Assembly: GCF_018873765.1 (NCBI RefSeq)
Contig: NC_057916.1
Span: 12,046,001 to 12,110,000, forward strand
Reading direction: 5' to 3'
Source: Telopea speciosissima
Taxonomy: Eukaryota; Streptophyta; Magnoliopsida; Proteales; Proteaceae
DNA length: 64,000 nucleotides
Shown here: in pieces, positions 1 to 13,689 of the stretch
Layout: each line of letters begins with the position of its first letter
How positions within the stretch are numbered: the stretch's first letter is position 1
Position numbers and translations under genes: made by a program
The notes under the pieces: model-generated
Databases searched by the model: none
Told to the model about the DNA's origin: nothing
The model's input: only the letters and a program-made list of their open reading frames with translations

Positions 1-1229
1 TCACTTATCAGTCATTGCTCAGCATTGAGCTCGTGCCTCTTTGCATTGACTAGGCATATACAAGAGGAGGTGTATGTCATTTGTTTGTCATATGACTTTG
101 ATTGGGAGGACAGGAGACTAGAGAGGGGAAAGTGCCAAGTCAGAAAGGATTTTGGTTTCCCCTTTGAATTATCTAGTTAAGATGGACTGAAACAGAAGAT
201 GTGTCGATTGCAATTTTGGTGAAATGTGGAAGTAGTTAAGATTTAAGAATGATGACTGAAGAAACCCCTAAAATTGCAATTTTAACTTTCTTGGTTAAAT
301 TAGAGAGTGATTGAAGAGAAATGTTTCAAAAAGTTGGGGCAAGTTGAAGGAAGTTAAGATGCTCTTCTACAGTATTGCATGATGGATTTATACGGTTAAC
401 TTATAAGGGAAAATTTAAGAGTGGCAATAATAGCAGCCACTATTCTTTCGACACAATTTTGCTCAACCATGATACAGAACACGCATAAAATGTGTGTAGC
501 TGGGAAGCAAATGTTGAGATGGATGGGAATAGAAGCAATGCATGGAATTTGAACCTAGAAGTAAACTGTCAGAGTTGGGTATTTCAAAGTTCTAGTAACA
601 TAGGATGAATGACTTGCCATAGAGAGAAGACTGAACAAATGCACTTGCAATAGTCACACATAGAAACCAGGCTTTTTTGAAATGGGCATTTTAAAAGTGT
701 CAACAAAAATGAATGAATCAGAACATAGGAGAGTCTTCACTCACAAGTGAATGCATTATGGGCCTGCACATTGGGCTGGCTGGCACCCAGTGAATGTAAG
801 CCACCTGAGAATGTGCAACATCAGGCTGGGTTGCAATGGGCTGGGCCTGCACTATGCTCAGGCGGGGCAGGCCTAATTTAAATATGAGTTTTAAAAAAAA
901 ATGGTTTCAGCTTTGAATATTTTAGTGCAAAAGGTTATATACCTATTACTAACTACAAATATAATACAATAAAGAAGCCAATAAAATAACTTAGTGTGTT
1001 TTTATAATATGTGAAATATAATACACTCTATTTTATCTAATATGAAAAACCTCAATAGAAAATAGTATAATTTTGGGCTTGGTCTGGGCCAAGGTCCAAT
1101 CTCAGTAGAGTGGTACTGTGGGACAGGATTACACTTAGTCAAGTTGAGCTGAGTTGTGCATTATGAAAATTCATAGAGCTATTATGATTTTCTGTGAGCA
1201 TCAGAGTTGTATTGAACTAGAAGCAATAC
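1..1229 (-). other. Phototropin intron sequence running off the left edge
   Basis: The last visible phototropin exon ends at 1230 with a good donor (GT at 1228-1229 read on the minus strand). I find no match here to the next expected segment (the kinase catalytic loop HRDLKPEN-type motif). The stretch therefore looks like intron. It includes a GGGC-rich dispersed repeat at about 755-870 that recurs in texture near 2040-2150, 42000-42550 and 47890-48410. Confidence 0.6.
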
Positions 1230-4200
1230 CTTACTGCATCTTCCTTAAGGACTTTCATGGGTTGCCGATCCAACAGCAAAAAGAGCTCTCCACCAGGGAA
1301 GTAATCCGTTATCAGACAAATATGGGTTTTGGTCTGTGCAGAATATGTCATCCAGAAGATCTCATCAAATCAGAACAAATGTAGGGGCATGTATTCGAGC
1401 ATGCTATTAGCATAAATATATGTCGTCTACTCAGATGGAATTAGAATCAACAAATGGAATATAAAACATACATTAGTTATGATAGTAATAGTTCAGTTTT
1501 AACAGTTTTCTCTTGAACTGGTAGCCATTTGACATTATATTCAATTCTATGGTGAAGAAACACATATAGTTACGATATAGCCAAAAACCTGTCATTACAC
1601 TATATTGAATAGTCAAATTATAAGTTTAACTTCCAGAACTACATGTTACAGACATATATTTGAGTAGCAGACCTGAAAAGAAGCATATAATGCAGGAAGA
1701 AAAGGGTGATCCAGTATGTCAAGAATTTCTCTTTCAGCACAAGCTCTATGGACCTGTCAAAAAGGACCAAAAAAAAAAAAAGTAAGGAAAGAAGGGAAAT
1801 GTACACATAATATCAACAGTGAGTCCAATAACAAGGGGAAAAAAGGAGGTGCAAACTATTAACTATATGTCATGCATAACTATAATTTCTTACGCAAGGA
1901 AGCATATTTATATCTGGCCACGGACATAAATATATCACTGCATAGGCCTAAACATCCCTAAAGGGAAACCAAAATCTATTGCAAAGTGTTTACTGCTATT
2001 CCATTTAAAGGGGAAAAGCACATACAGTGCAAATCAACAGGGCTGGATTGTGCGATTAATGAATTTTGACTACAGCCAAGCCCAAGGCCAAACCTGATGT
2101 TGTCCAAATTTGAGCCTGAATTTTTTATGGGCTGGCCCTAATTGTGGTACATACTCTGATTACTGTAGAAGCCTAGGCAATCTTTAAATGGAACTATGGT
2201 ACCTGGCAAGTTCCCATTCCATATATTCCAGAAGTTCTCTAATAATCGGAAAGTATGATAGCAGTGCTCAGAATCTACATAAAATAAAAATTTAGCACCC
2301 AATTTGATACTAATTTAACTAGCCCAACCATTCATTTAACACATAATGGCTATAGTACCTCAAATCATGTGACCAATTCCCCAACCATGCTTCTAAAATA
2401 GTTTTGGCATAGTAATAAAATGTAATTTGAGTAAAACTTGAGAGCTGGTTGTGTCAGATCTGGGAAATAGATTTCTAACACATTTTAGACCTTAGTGAAA
2501 TGTCAGTCCGTCATATTTGACATCCAATGTAGATTTTTCCATTGGTCTCAATCTAATAGAATTTTGTATCTGACTCCAGTGGTAAAATATGTATGTGGCA
2601 GAAAAGGTTAAATATCAAAATTGTATAGCTATCACAATAAATAAGGTGCTAATCTTCCATGTAAATATGCATTGCTAGCAACTCATTGTAGCTCTACATA
2701 TAAAAGTTATGGTTAGAAATAGTTACTATGGGAGCTGATACGTGAACATGGAATTCATCAAGTCTGAACATAAACATAGCCAAGAAAGAGGGGAAAGAAG
2801 AATAGCATTTGGAGGATAGCAGCTAATGTACTGTGTGACCAATCAACCACACATAAGTAAGAGCTTTCACGTATTGTCCAATGCCCTATGGGAGTACAAA
2901 GAGAACCAGACACAAAGCTTATAATACCTTGTTGCGGTTAAGCATAATACCCTTATCCATAGCCTTCATTGCAAAGTATTCACCAGTTCCACACAATTCC
3001 ACCAAATGCACACTGCCATACAGGAAATGTTGCAAGTATCAACGAGAATTCATAATTCAGGAAAATAGAAATGAAAGGCTTAAGTTGCACATTGAAATCC
3101 CAAAACCAGTATTTTATGGACTCTTGCTAAATGGATGAAATATATGTACTTGTTTTTTTTGGCTGTAACAAAGAGAATCAGTGCATGTGGGGGGTGGGGG
3201 ATAAATGAACAACTTCCCTTGATTACAACCTTCGTCTTTTACTGTAAAAAGTTTCTGTGGTCAAAATAGTAAACATCTCTCATTAATTTTTGCAATTTTC
3301 AGTTACGATATGCAAACATATACAAGATAGCCCATACCAAAATAGTAATTACTTTTTATTTCTCAAGTTTTGGGAATCATGATTTTCCTTTGTGTTTCAA
3401 ATTCAAGATGCTGTGATGTACTCGTGCTAGTTTGCATTATAGTTGCCAAGACGTCGCCCAAGGCGCCTTGTTGGTGTCACCTTGCATCCAAACCCCATCC
3501 GATACCTTGGGCCGCCTAGCTCACAATATGTTCATCCTATCTAGATACACTAATAGATTAGCATTGATTGTGCTTGTAAGACAGAGGATAAGAATAGGCT
3601 GCTAGTCACCCATTCTTATATTTACAGCTCAAGTTACCCAGGATTTAAAAATCACAAGCATAAGGCACATGTTATATGGATCAATTAGACATCCATTTGT
3701 CCACCCCAGTATGTTTAAACCACGCTTGATGTTGGTGACAGCTCTATTCCAGTATGAGGAACCAGGATGCATATTTGTGTTCTAGTAATTGAATCTGAGA
3801 GCAGAAAATAATGTAAAATTAAGTGCATAACTGTATATTATGTATATCAGGCTTCTTACCTTTCTTGCCCCAGTGCTGGGTGCAGGCTTGGGTATAATAA
3901 ATTCTAAAATAGAAGATGTACAGATTCAAATTGACAGAACACAAGGAAATATAAATTCAAGCTTAAAGTTGGCCAAATTTATCAATGTTATTTGTAATGA
4001 TTCTTGAGGATAGATCATCCATGGTTAAACTTTGCAACTGTTAATTGTAACGACCTTGAGATAAACCATCAAGACACACCATGCAACTTGTTGCAAATGA
4101 ATTTTGACAAGATCCACAGGGTGCACCTGGAAAAGTATGATACCACAGGACTGAGAAGAACTAATCTACCAACCTGCCTGTGTCACCAGATCCCAATGGT

Positions 4201-7200
4201 TTTACTGGCCTGAAATGTTTTAAGCCTATCTCTTCTCCACTATGTAGAATCTGCATCATCATAAAAACAACCTGATGAGATATCAACTGTATGTTTGATT
4301 CTACTAATGCATCAGAAAGAATCAAAGTCTTTGAGATTCCTAATGGGAAAGATAAGAATCACCAGGTGTGAATGCCAAATTAGGTATATATTAATTCACT
4401 ATCCAGTAACATATGCTAAAGAAAGTCATTCAGTACAATGATATTCTTTGAATGCCAAGTACATATGTGACACTGTTTGCATTTCTTGCAATGAGCATTA
4501 TCCATGAGAACGTGAAGAAGGAGAAGCGGTAGTCTTCAATTTATTAAAGAAAACAAATTTCCTCAATATCAAAATTTATTCAATTTTAACAAGTGATAGA
4601 TATATACAACTCAAAGAGCTGAATACCTTTTGAATAGCTCTCCAAGATGAGCTGTCCTTCCTATGAGGCTTTGGGAGAACTGTCTTTGAATGTTTGATCC
4701 ACAGATCCTCTGGTTTCTGCGGGGAACCCATAAATGTGATTCAATTATAGATTTGGAAGTTCATTAATATATGGATTAACCTGTCGACTCACCATGTTAC
4801 CATCCGGAAGTTCCCTCACTGCTTCATCAACATTTCCTGCAGTCTCTTTCACCTGAGAATGAACAATACAAAATGCAGTTAAGAGAAACATATTTGCAAC
4901 ATTATTTGGATGTCAAAAACTTATCCCAGTTAAACGTAGATTCGTAAATCTTGAAATCAAGGTATATAATTCTGTGTGCTAATTGGAGGTAGTTACAACA
5001 AGAACGAAGACATGATGCGTATACCATCAAAATATAACTCTTTCAAGGGAGTGTGTGAAACAATTGACAATGAAGAGATAACCATTACGTCCAAAATCAG
5101 AATTAGAAATGGAATCAACAAAAGATAAATCAACAAAGAGATGTAAAGAGTGTTGAGACCAATTTTGAACTCTCATTTGCAGTAGACTCTGGAATACAGT
5201 TGTGAAGCGGCTCAACATGTTCACTGCCATCAAGCTGTACCCCAATAAAATACTGTACTTCTCCCTATTATGACAGACACAAGTAATTAATTATATCTTG
5301 TAAGCGGGATGAAAGTTCATCAGTGGAAAGAAATGTTGCCAGCTACAAAATTATACAGAGACTCGTGAAGATTATTAATTAGGGTTGTACCTTCTGATCT
5401 CGCATGGGCTGCAGATGAAACAAATTCCAGAACTTCTTACCTGCAAAAATGTAAAACAACTTTGATCATTTTTTGTACTTGTCACACACAAATTGTCGTC
5501 TTCATCATAATAGAATGCAACATAAAGAATTAAAATTTGCAGCACCAAGTTAACGAACTATCTTTCTAAGAAGCTAAAGCAGTAATTCTAGATATTTGGG
5601 TTTATTAGTTTACTACATAATGGACGAATGTTTTTGTTTACCCTAGTTTCTGTTATACAAAGTTCACTACTACCACGAATCCACTGAGTACAAGTTTCAC
5701 ACCACCATTTATGTTGTGTTCGAAGCCTTGGAAGACTTTTGAAATTTAAAAACAAATTTAAGGTTCATATCCATAACATAACCTTAAAATACATGGATTC
5801 TAAGTATTTCAATCAAATAGAACAAATTAGAGAGAATTTTTGACAGAATTTAACTCTGATGCTTCATCAGCTTTGAATAAATAGATCCTCCGAGGAGGAG
5901 GAAACAAAAATAATACCGCTTTTTGTGTAGTTGATGAGCTGCACAGTGACATCCCTTTGGTTATCAATAGCTTCTCTGATTTTCTTCACGGTGGCCGGAT
6001 CAGTTTCGGGACCTTGGAGAAATCTGCATAAATCAATTGAGGAAAGAAAATGTTAAATAGGGAGAAAAAAAATCCCAAACAAAGACTTGATCAACAGCTG
6101 AGTAGAATACGTAAGACAAAACTAATCCGTCAAATCTCCCTTGTTGAAACAAATGCAGGAGCATCAGTGATCATTATACCCACTGGATTTCTTTCATTCT
6201 TTGGCTTGTGAATTACATTTCGTCTTGCTGGTGCAGTAGGAAGTTGATGAAGCGAAGTTACAGAGAGAGAGTACATCTGTACATGCCATGCCATGACACT
6301 CTCTCTCTCTCTAAACCCCAAGAGTACGTTAGGTTTAGGTATCTGTAGTTCCTGAACCTTTTCCATTTTCAAATACGTACCGTTGTACCTTCTTTCTCTT
6401 CTTTTTCCTTTCCCGCCCATAACTCAAGACGGTCTGTTATCGTATTATCAACGCTTTAAAATGCGGAATCGCACAACGATTCCGATCGGGCGGAATCGGC
6501 CTTCAAGAACCCTAGAATCGGTCCACAGATCCAAAAAGAGATACATTTCTAGGATTTTGAGTGTAAATAGGCCGTGTCGGATTGGTAACGGCCGATTCAA
6601 CGATCCAATTCCCGGTTTTAAAGGTCATTGTGGAGAAGGAAGAGGATTTTCATCCTCTCAAGTGTGGTGCATTGCCCATTGCACCATATTTTAAGAATCC
6701 AATTGTAAAAACATGGGCAATGGCATCTTTTTATCCTTTTAAGTGTTGGGTGGACAATTGGATTCTTAAGTGTGTGTGGTGCACTGAGCAATGCATCGCA
6801 CTTGAGAAGATGAATTTTCCAAGAAAGAGCCTCTTTGCACGTGTTCGAGTTTAAAAACAATCTTTATGTGAAAAGCAGGGGTAAAACTGCATACATTATG
6901 ACCATCCCTAGATTTCTCAATGGTGGGAGCATTGTGTATTAGGTATGCCCTTTAAAAAGCCTCTTCACAACAATAAGGTTTCTCCACTATGACCAAGTGG
7001 TCACGGCCTCACGGGTTCGTTTCTCAAAAACAACTTCTCTACAAAGTGGGGTTAAGGTTTCTCCTTTGTTGGAATTTCTTCTTCTTTTTTCTTTATTTTT
7101 TAACGGAGAGAGTTTGCGTCAAAATGTAGATTACAATGTGCAACATCTCACATAATGAGATGTGGGGCCCACACTCTCTCCCTCGTTTAGACTCATGCGG

Positions 7201-10200
7201 CCCAATGTGGATAACCCACTCTCTGCACTACTATTGGTGTAGCGTGCAGATTCTTCCTTACAAATGGCATCGTGGGGAACCCTCTCCCCTATTAAATAAA
7301 AAATAATAAAAAAAAAAGCAAGACATTTTTTTTTTGAAAAAATCATTTGATCACGGTTAATCTGAATCTCGTTACACATAATAAAAGATCATTATGAGGT
7401 TGATATTTTCAATACTAGAAATACGTTATATTTACTCGCTTACCGTTATAATAGGGGATTGTGAAGTGCTTGGGCATGGATAGAGAGTCATTTCAGCCCC
7501 GGGAACGGCGGCCAATCGAGGTGATAAAGATCCTTCCAATAAAGGAAGTAGTTAAAATTACAAAAGATGCCATTTTTGTATTTTATATTCATCTCCATTT
7601 GATAACATTTTGGTAATTTTACTACAACTTTGAATCATAGTTTGAGTAACTTTCATTACTTCTTTTGGACTAAAATAAGGCCATTGAGACTTATGTAGGA
7701 TACTAAGGATTGCCAATTAGCAAATAGTGAAGTGTTGTACTTCACTAGGCATAGTGACACCTAGAAGAACCTTTTTCTTTAATACATTTATGAAATACCA
7801 AATTAAATCAATAAAACTTATCAAGTACCTGCAGTTTCTTCCCAATATCTCTTCACGGCTGTACTCTGTCAACTCCAAGAAGCTATCTGATGCAAATATC
7901 TGAGATATTGATGAACAATAAATATAATCAAATATACATATAGAGTAGTTCAAATTTGAATGAAAGCCCAAAAAAAAAAATATTGTATAATTTAGTTAGA
8001 GTAGTAGTAGTAATAGTTTTAGTAATCTTACAATTGGATTATCAGGCAATCTTGGATCTGTAATGACAAAATTTTTCTCGATTCGTTCAAGTGTTGTAGC
8101 AAGATCAATCCCCTTCCTCATTTCTTTTTGTCTTACTTTGTCATCAACACTATCAGGTCTCTCATCATCTGTACTATTTTGATCATCCTCTGAACCAACT
8201 TCCTCTTCCATGTTTTCGACATTTGATTTACTTTTCTTTATGAACCTACAAATCAATTAATCAATAACTTAAGTGTAAGTACGAATTTTTATCCTCTCAA
8301 GTGCGATGCATTTCTTTCACAAAAAAAAATAAAAATACGGTGCATTTCCCAGTACACCTTTAAAGTACATCAGACGGTGGCCAAGAACATGTTAATGAAT
8401 TTTTATCCTCTCAAATGCAAAGGCCACCATTGGATGCACTTTAAATGTGCACTGGACATGGCACCGCACTTGAGAGGATGAAAATCCATTTAAGTTCTGG
8501 AGATGGGGACTTAAGAATCAAAAGGAGAGAATCTACAGAATTGAAAGGAATCCATACCCCATAAAGGAACGTCGAGCAGGATTTTTGGGTTTGGTTTCAA
8601 GCTTTTCACTAATCCGTTGCATGGAGCTTCTTCTCAAGTTTATACTACCATGTGAATGCCTTCTTCGTGGTGGAGCCATTGTTGTAGTAGCCCCATCTTC
8701 TGAGTTTCTACGAGATCCTCCTCCACCACCACCACCACCTTCGGACTTCCTCATCAATGGCACTCGGTTTGTTGTTGATTCAGATAGACGGCGAGGTTGC
8801 TTCATGGCCTCCACGAGCTCCGTTACAGAATTAACTGCCATTTCCTTCTGCCGGGCTGGTGAAAGTAGTCACAAAGACAAGAAAATTTAATTTTCTAGTG
8901 AATCCCAAATTGAAAATTATGTTGAGATTATGAAGATTATAAGGATCTGGGCACCCTCTCTTTATTAGCTAGCTATACACTCATAGAGTGGAATTATTTA
9001 TTCTCAAGTGGTAAAAAAGTGCCTAGAATATAGGCATGAGGTCTTCTGGAAAGACTCCAAATCCCCACCAATGACATTTCACCACCTGAACCACATTCCA
9101 TGGATGGTGGGAAATCGATGCCGGTGGTGAAATTTCATTGGAGAGGATTCGGGTTCTTCCGAAAAGGGAACCGGAGGCCCTATCATGAATGAACCTTACA
9201 GCGCAATATTCAACCAAGAAAATAATTTTTATTTTCCACCTCCCCTGTTTTATGAGCTTTCTAATACCAAAAAATCCCATGTGACATGTTCGTATTGTGA
9301 GCAGCCTACCTCACATATTCTAAGAGTTCAGCGAAGCACGTTTTAGAAATTGAGTGATTTGATCGATCAATTTGGTAAAACCAAAAATTAAAAATAAAAG
9401 AGAAAGTAACTCTTCAAGTTCCTGATATGGTGGTAGTTGGGTCTAAGTTCAGATATGCTATCCACATGGGGACGGGTGGGGATAGAATTGTAAGGGTATT
9501 TATGTAATATTTTTTCATATGTTCTAATATAATCTTAATTGTATTAATGCCCAGACTGTGAGGGGCAATCTAATAATTAGTCCATCTGACCTAAACCCTA
9601 GTTTCCCTATATATACTAGCTAGAGGCAACAGTCTGGGTATTCCAAACTAGATACTCAGAGTGTAATGTTTTAAGCAATCTTGTGTTTAAACCCTAAACC
9701 CTAACAAGAACTAACCCTCTATGGGGGTGTGGGTTCGGATTCGTTGGGACTTGGGAGAGAATGGTTCTCCAAAAACTGAGCAAACCTCTTGCAAAGGATG
9801 AAATTCCATGGTCAGTTTTTTGATTGCCACCAAAACTTTGAAAAGATCATCTACTCGTACATGTATATTTCATGTATGATTAGGTGAGTACATCTATTTC
9901 ATCTACCACCTTTAAGATTGCATGACTCCATGGAGATACATTTATAAAAGCAAAAAAGGGTAAATGTCGTCACCTATATGTACATGTATGCTACATGTAC
10001 GAGTAGGTGATCAAGATATTTTTTTGAGATAAAAGAATGGTAAACTCTTGGTGTAACCATCGACGGTTATATTATGGGAAAGAGAAAGCCATTTGATCGT
10101 TTGCAATGTGCGATTTTATGCTTAGACATAGGATCGTGCCAAATGATTATTGTATCTTCAGGGATTTTCATCTAATTATATGAAAACACAACGATCATTT

Positions 10201-12965
10201 TGTGCGGCCTGTGTCTAGACTCGACAGTAATACATGCAGTTTAATCAACCCTTGACAATGCAGGTGTTTTTTTTTTTGGTCTTTTTATTGAAATGTGGAC
10301 CCCACCTAACTTATCCAGGGTAGGATAATATGGAAATGAAATACCATACCATCGTATCGGATTAAAGATTCTGGCAATCCATTGGGACGAAGCATCTTGT
10401 CCTTAGCTCCCTCTGTATGCTTGCTCACCTCCACTTGCATTCTGTACACCAACAAAGAACAAACCCAACGTTTCTCAGTTAAAAAAATGGAATAAAAAAA
10501 GTGCACAGAAGTTTAAAAAAACAAAAACAAAGAAGCCTGTCGGGACTCGGGACATCTAGTGATCCATAGTGGGCCCATCAGATTCTCCTGTGTTGTCTTT
10601 ATAAATCACAATCGGACGGTTACAGATCATAGCCCCACACTGGCCCCACACTCAGCATCTTCATCGAGTTTATATTATGGATGTCAAAATGCCCCTCCCC
10701 CCCCCCTAACAAAAAGGGCAAAGCATTTCCATTTCATCATCTCTTCCTGGTTTAAGAAATATGATCGATTTGGATCGAAATTAGCTGAAAATGATCCCGA
10801 TTTTGGCCAATCTAGCTTGGCCGATTCCCTTCCAAAAACTAGAATTAGAGCAAATTTGGATAGGTTCTTACTATTTTATACCAATTCTGATCGAATTGAT
10901 TTTAATTGGAATTGATAAAGACTGATCCGAATCTCGATTCTAGGTTTTAAACCCTGATCTCTCCTTCCCACATAATTAAAAAAACATATATATATCAAGA
11001 TCGATGAATCAATCTCGAATTGGAGCCAGTCAACTCCGAGATTAATGTCAATTCTTGTAATCTAAATTGAGATAGGTCATGAATGCTCTTTGATCTTCAA
11101 TTTTTTGTAAATTTCCCCCCTTTCTTTTAGTCAATCAAATAGCATAAAAAAAGATAAAGAAAAAAAAAATTGATTTCTTGTTGCAACTTGCAAAAGCTAT
11201 ATAAGTAAGTCTTTCGAATAAAAAGCTTTAAAAAATCATAAATATATAAAAATTTGAGCAAGAGAACGTTAAATCGATCGCGTGGCTCCTGCACAATAGG
11301 TATGCGTGCAAACATCAAGGGAATAGGATTTCAACTTTTCCATAGGGTGGAGTGCCCATTTTGTGTCCCATGTATCTAGGCGCAAGAGCCACACCATCGG
11401 TTACTATTCTTTTTTCTTAACTTTTTTTTACTTTTATTTTTTGGAGTTTTGATGCCAGTCCTATTCCTGATGAATTGGATGGAATGCTAAAGGGATTTGG
11501 ATCCTTGCAGCCTGGGGTTGAGTGGCCATTGTGTTGTGCTCAAGTCACAAGCCGCCCTGTGGAATTAATGCTGATACAATTGTTGATAGATGGCGACAAT
11601 TCAAATTGCCGTGCAAAATAAAAAAATGGCAGACCACCATCTACCAACCATTGGATTGACATTAATCGATCGCTCCGATCCCAAGATCACAACACTCACC
11701 AACTCTTGCCAATACATGACCCGATCCATAAAAAAGCAATTTTGGGGGTTTTTTTACCGATCCTGATCGATTTGGACCGATCCGATCTCAATCCAGAAAA
11801 GTTTCGGCCATAACCGATCCCGAGTGCGATACCTGGATTTTGAACCTTGGTTCCAAGACAGCTTCCAGATACTGATAAGGTGTATCCAGTAGCATAACAT
11901 CTGGGTATACACGATCCCATCACAGGAAACCACCGGAAAAGAGCAGTGAACACTGAAAAACTCACCCGATGAATTTGAGGATCTTTCCGGTATCGTCCTT
12001 GATGGGAGTGATAGTGAGAAGGTTCCAGAAGGGCGTCCCGTCCTTCTTGTAGTTCAACAAGCGTCCACAGTAGCTCCTTCCACCTTCCAACGCTTCTCTT
12101 ATCTTATATACGTCTTCAGGATTCGTTCCCACACCTTGCAGAAACCGACTGCAATAAGAAATTGTTGAAGTTACAGTTATGACAGTTAAAGTGACAGTTA
12201 ATGGCACTTGGAGTGGTAATAGTAGTAGTAGTGAAATTACCAGTTACGGCCGACAACTTCTCTGGAGGTGTAACCAGTCATCTTGAAGAACCCTTCGCTG
12301 GCATACAAGATCGGGTAATCGGGTTTGGTTGCATCCGACACTACAAACGTTTGTTGAAACGTAGACAACGCGTCTTTCAAATCTTTCGACACTCTCGGAA
12401 TCCCTCTCTCCTTCCCATCTCCACCATCAGACAACTCGTCCGAGGTCCGAACTGAGTTTCCCGAGTTTCTCCAAGACGTCTCGGCCTTCTGACATCCGTC
12501 TTCCCCTCCGGAAGTCCTCACTGTGACACCCTGCGGTTTTCCGGTTTCCGTGTCAGTTTTCAGTACCAGTCCCCATTCCGCCGCTCTCTGAGCTGCCGCA
12601 CCGAATTCACCGGACGATGGGATCTCCGTTGATTTCTCTGCTACGAGATGTGGTAGTAGTGACAGTGGTGATCGGATCGGATCCTTGATGGCCGGCCATG
12701 GTGTGATCTCTTGGTCCGGTACTGCCGTCCTTCCGATTGCCGAGCCGGAGGGGATAGGGAGATTCGGTGATGCTTCGGGTTCTGGAATGTCAAGTGGGTC
12801 ACCACAGTTCTGCCACGTGGAGTGGGGACGGTAGACCGAGTGGGTAGGTTTGGAATTGGAAGCGTATGTGGCTGATGGATTGAAGACTTCGAGGGAGCCA
12901 CGTGGGTCTCTGGGCAAGGGTGGCGTGTTGGATGGTTTTTCGGGTGAGTTATCGAATCGATCCAT
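1230..12965 (-). CDS. PHOT1: Phototropin 1 blue-light receptor kinase (3' part beyond window)
   Basis: Plasma-membrane-associated blue-light receptor: two flavin-binding LOV domains control a C-terminal AGC Ser/Thr kinase. I place 15 coding exons: 12241-12965, 11966-12148, 10350-10441, 8558-8855, 8032-8245, 7829-7899, 5917-6023, 5391-5440, 5160-5264, 4793-4852, 4627-4716, 4174-4250, 2928-3012, 1673-1753, 1230-1333. Every junction keeps frame, giving 780 complete codons. The N-terminus has the PHOT1-like GSLEVFNPS motif. LOV1 has GRNCRFLQG with photoactive Cys242, its codon split by intron 1; LOV2 has [13 protein letters not shown] with Cys527. The hinge has an octaglycine and basic Ser-rich stretches. 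The kinase begins at [12 protein letters not shown], with the ATP-binding Lys in FAMKAM (about K707), and runs to [16 protein letters not shown] and LKEDAVR. Catalytic loop, activation segment and stop codon are outside the window. PHOT1 is preferred over PHOT2 from the N-terminus and from [19 protein letters not shown]. Confidence 0.95.
6434..6625. repeat. GATC/CGATT-rich dispersed repeat in phototropin intron
   Basis: This stretch is dense in short variants of CGATT, GATCGG and GGAATCGG. The same texture occurs near 10735-10950, 11740-11860, 15640-15720, 18740-18960, 49960-50100, 55150-55330, 60640-60730 and 61790-61940, often next to a TTTTAAAACC- or TTGAACCTTGG-like edge. It looks like a diverged high-copy element; I cannot assign a class. 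Confidence 0.45.
6643..6820. mobile_element. Foldback MITE in phototropin intron
   Basis: The two ends are long imperfect inverted repeats: the left end reads GGATTTTCATCCTCTCAAGT and the right end carries its complement with a few changes (CACTTGAGAAGATGAATTTT). The middle contains a second inverted pair around AAGAATCCAATTG. A related element with the same ends lies at 8284-8488. Confidence 0.7.
7128..7292. mobile_element. MITE-like repeat of the CATCGTGGGGAAC family
   Basis: It contains CACATAATGAGATGTGGG, CACTCTCTCC and a terminal GGCATCGTGGGGAACCCTCT. Similar blocks occur at about 17960-18110, 37060-37195, 37310-37450 and 38300-38450. No protein is encoded. The shared layout suggests a short non-autonomous transposon family. 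Confidence 0.5.
7550..7785. mobile_element. Partial MITE related to the 45.0-45.4 kb element
   Basis: It shares TTTATATTCATCTCCATTT, GGTAATTT, TTTGGACTAAAAT, CCATTGAGA, GCAAATAGTGAA and a CATAGTGAC...AGAAG end, in the same order, with 45170-45380. This copy lacks the opposite terminal repeat, so it is truncated. It lies in the intron just 3' of the LOV2 photoactive-site exon. Confidence 0.65.
8284..8488. mobile_element. Foldback MITE (second copy) in phototropin intron
   Basis: The left end has TTTTTATCCTCTCAAGTGCG and the right end has CGCACTTGAGAGGATGAAAA, an almost perfect inverted pair. An internal copy of the left end starts near 8398, suggesting a nested or duplicated insertion. Same family as 6643-6820. 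Confidence 0.75.
9423..9800. mobile_element. Possible solo LTR or similar insertion in phototropin intron
   Basis: The stretch has a TATA-like CCCTATATATACTAG near 9605, then a transcript-leader-like run and AACCCTAAACCCTAAC near 9690-9710. This layout resembles a small plant LTR. I could not find matched target duplications or an internal coding region, so the call is weak. Confidence 0.3.
9844..10012. mobile_element. Foldback MITE in phototropin intron
   Basis: The left arm reads GATCATCTACTCGTACATGT and the right arm reads TACATGTACGAGTAGGTGAT, which are inverted repeats of each other with one mismatch. About 125 bp lie between them. There is no coding content. Confidence 0.7.
10735..10950. 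repeat. GATC/CGATT-rich dispersed repeat
   Basis: It is rich in GATCGATTTGGATCG-type sequence and ends near AGGTTTTAAACCC. Same texture as the stretches at 11740-11860 and 55150-55330. It lies between phototropin exons 2 and 3. Confidence 0.4.
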
Positions 12966-13654
12966 CTCTCACTTTCCGTCTGCATAAACCAATCAGGCAT
13001 TTTAGTAAATAAACTGATAATAATATTTGTTATTTTCCAGCTATCTAGGGATCTGAGTATCTGACCCCTCTACTTCCGCCTGCTTGGTACTGTCGTGTAC
13101 TTTCACGCACAGGCGCAATGAAAATATCACTTTACCCTTGTTTGGGCAAAGCACCTAAATAGGGGTAAGGCGGTATATTCTACCTTACTTGTGTGTGGGG
13201 CACATATGGTAGTAGGAACGGGCAAAAGTAGAGGAGTCGAATTGACTATCCAATAGGTATTTTGGGAATCGTAAATCATGGAATATTAATGCAGACAACT
13301 ATAGACCATTCGTTGATCTAAAGTTCGTTAAAGCACAAATATCTTTATCAAAAAATAAAGAAAAAAAAAATTATGAAAGTAGTTTTCCTGCACAAAAAAG
13401 AGAGCTAGGAATTCCTTCTCCACTAATGTGACCCTATGGTTGGATTTTAAGTTCTATTATTGACTCCCAACACATTATTGTTCATGGCCATAAATATCTT
13501 GTTGATAATAGAGTTTAGATGCCGATTGTGGGATACTCTTCGTCTCTTCCTTCATTGTGGGAAAAAGAAAATTTATTTTAAATCTTATTTTGTCTACATG
13601 TGCTCAAATGATGCATAATTCCTTTACTGTGTATGTCGGTCTCTGGGGAGGGTT
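12966..13654. other. Phototropin 5' flank
   Basis: The likely initiator is the ATG whose first base is 12965, because it opens the PHOT1-like N-terminus and no upstream in-frame coding sequence resembles the family. The 5' untranslated region and promoter must lie here. I see no clear TATA box close to the start. Confidence 0.4.
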
Positions 13655-13689
13655 TTCTAAGTAAGCGGCATACAAACCACACCATTGAG

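Noticed and set aside
8585-8890. Plus-strand frame with a proline run
   Set aside because: Antisense shadow of the phototropin glycine run in exon 4.
12641-13000. Open frame of 119 residues overlapping the phototropin start
   Set aside because: It is a shadow in another frame of phototropin exon 1; the real frame has family motifs and this one has none.
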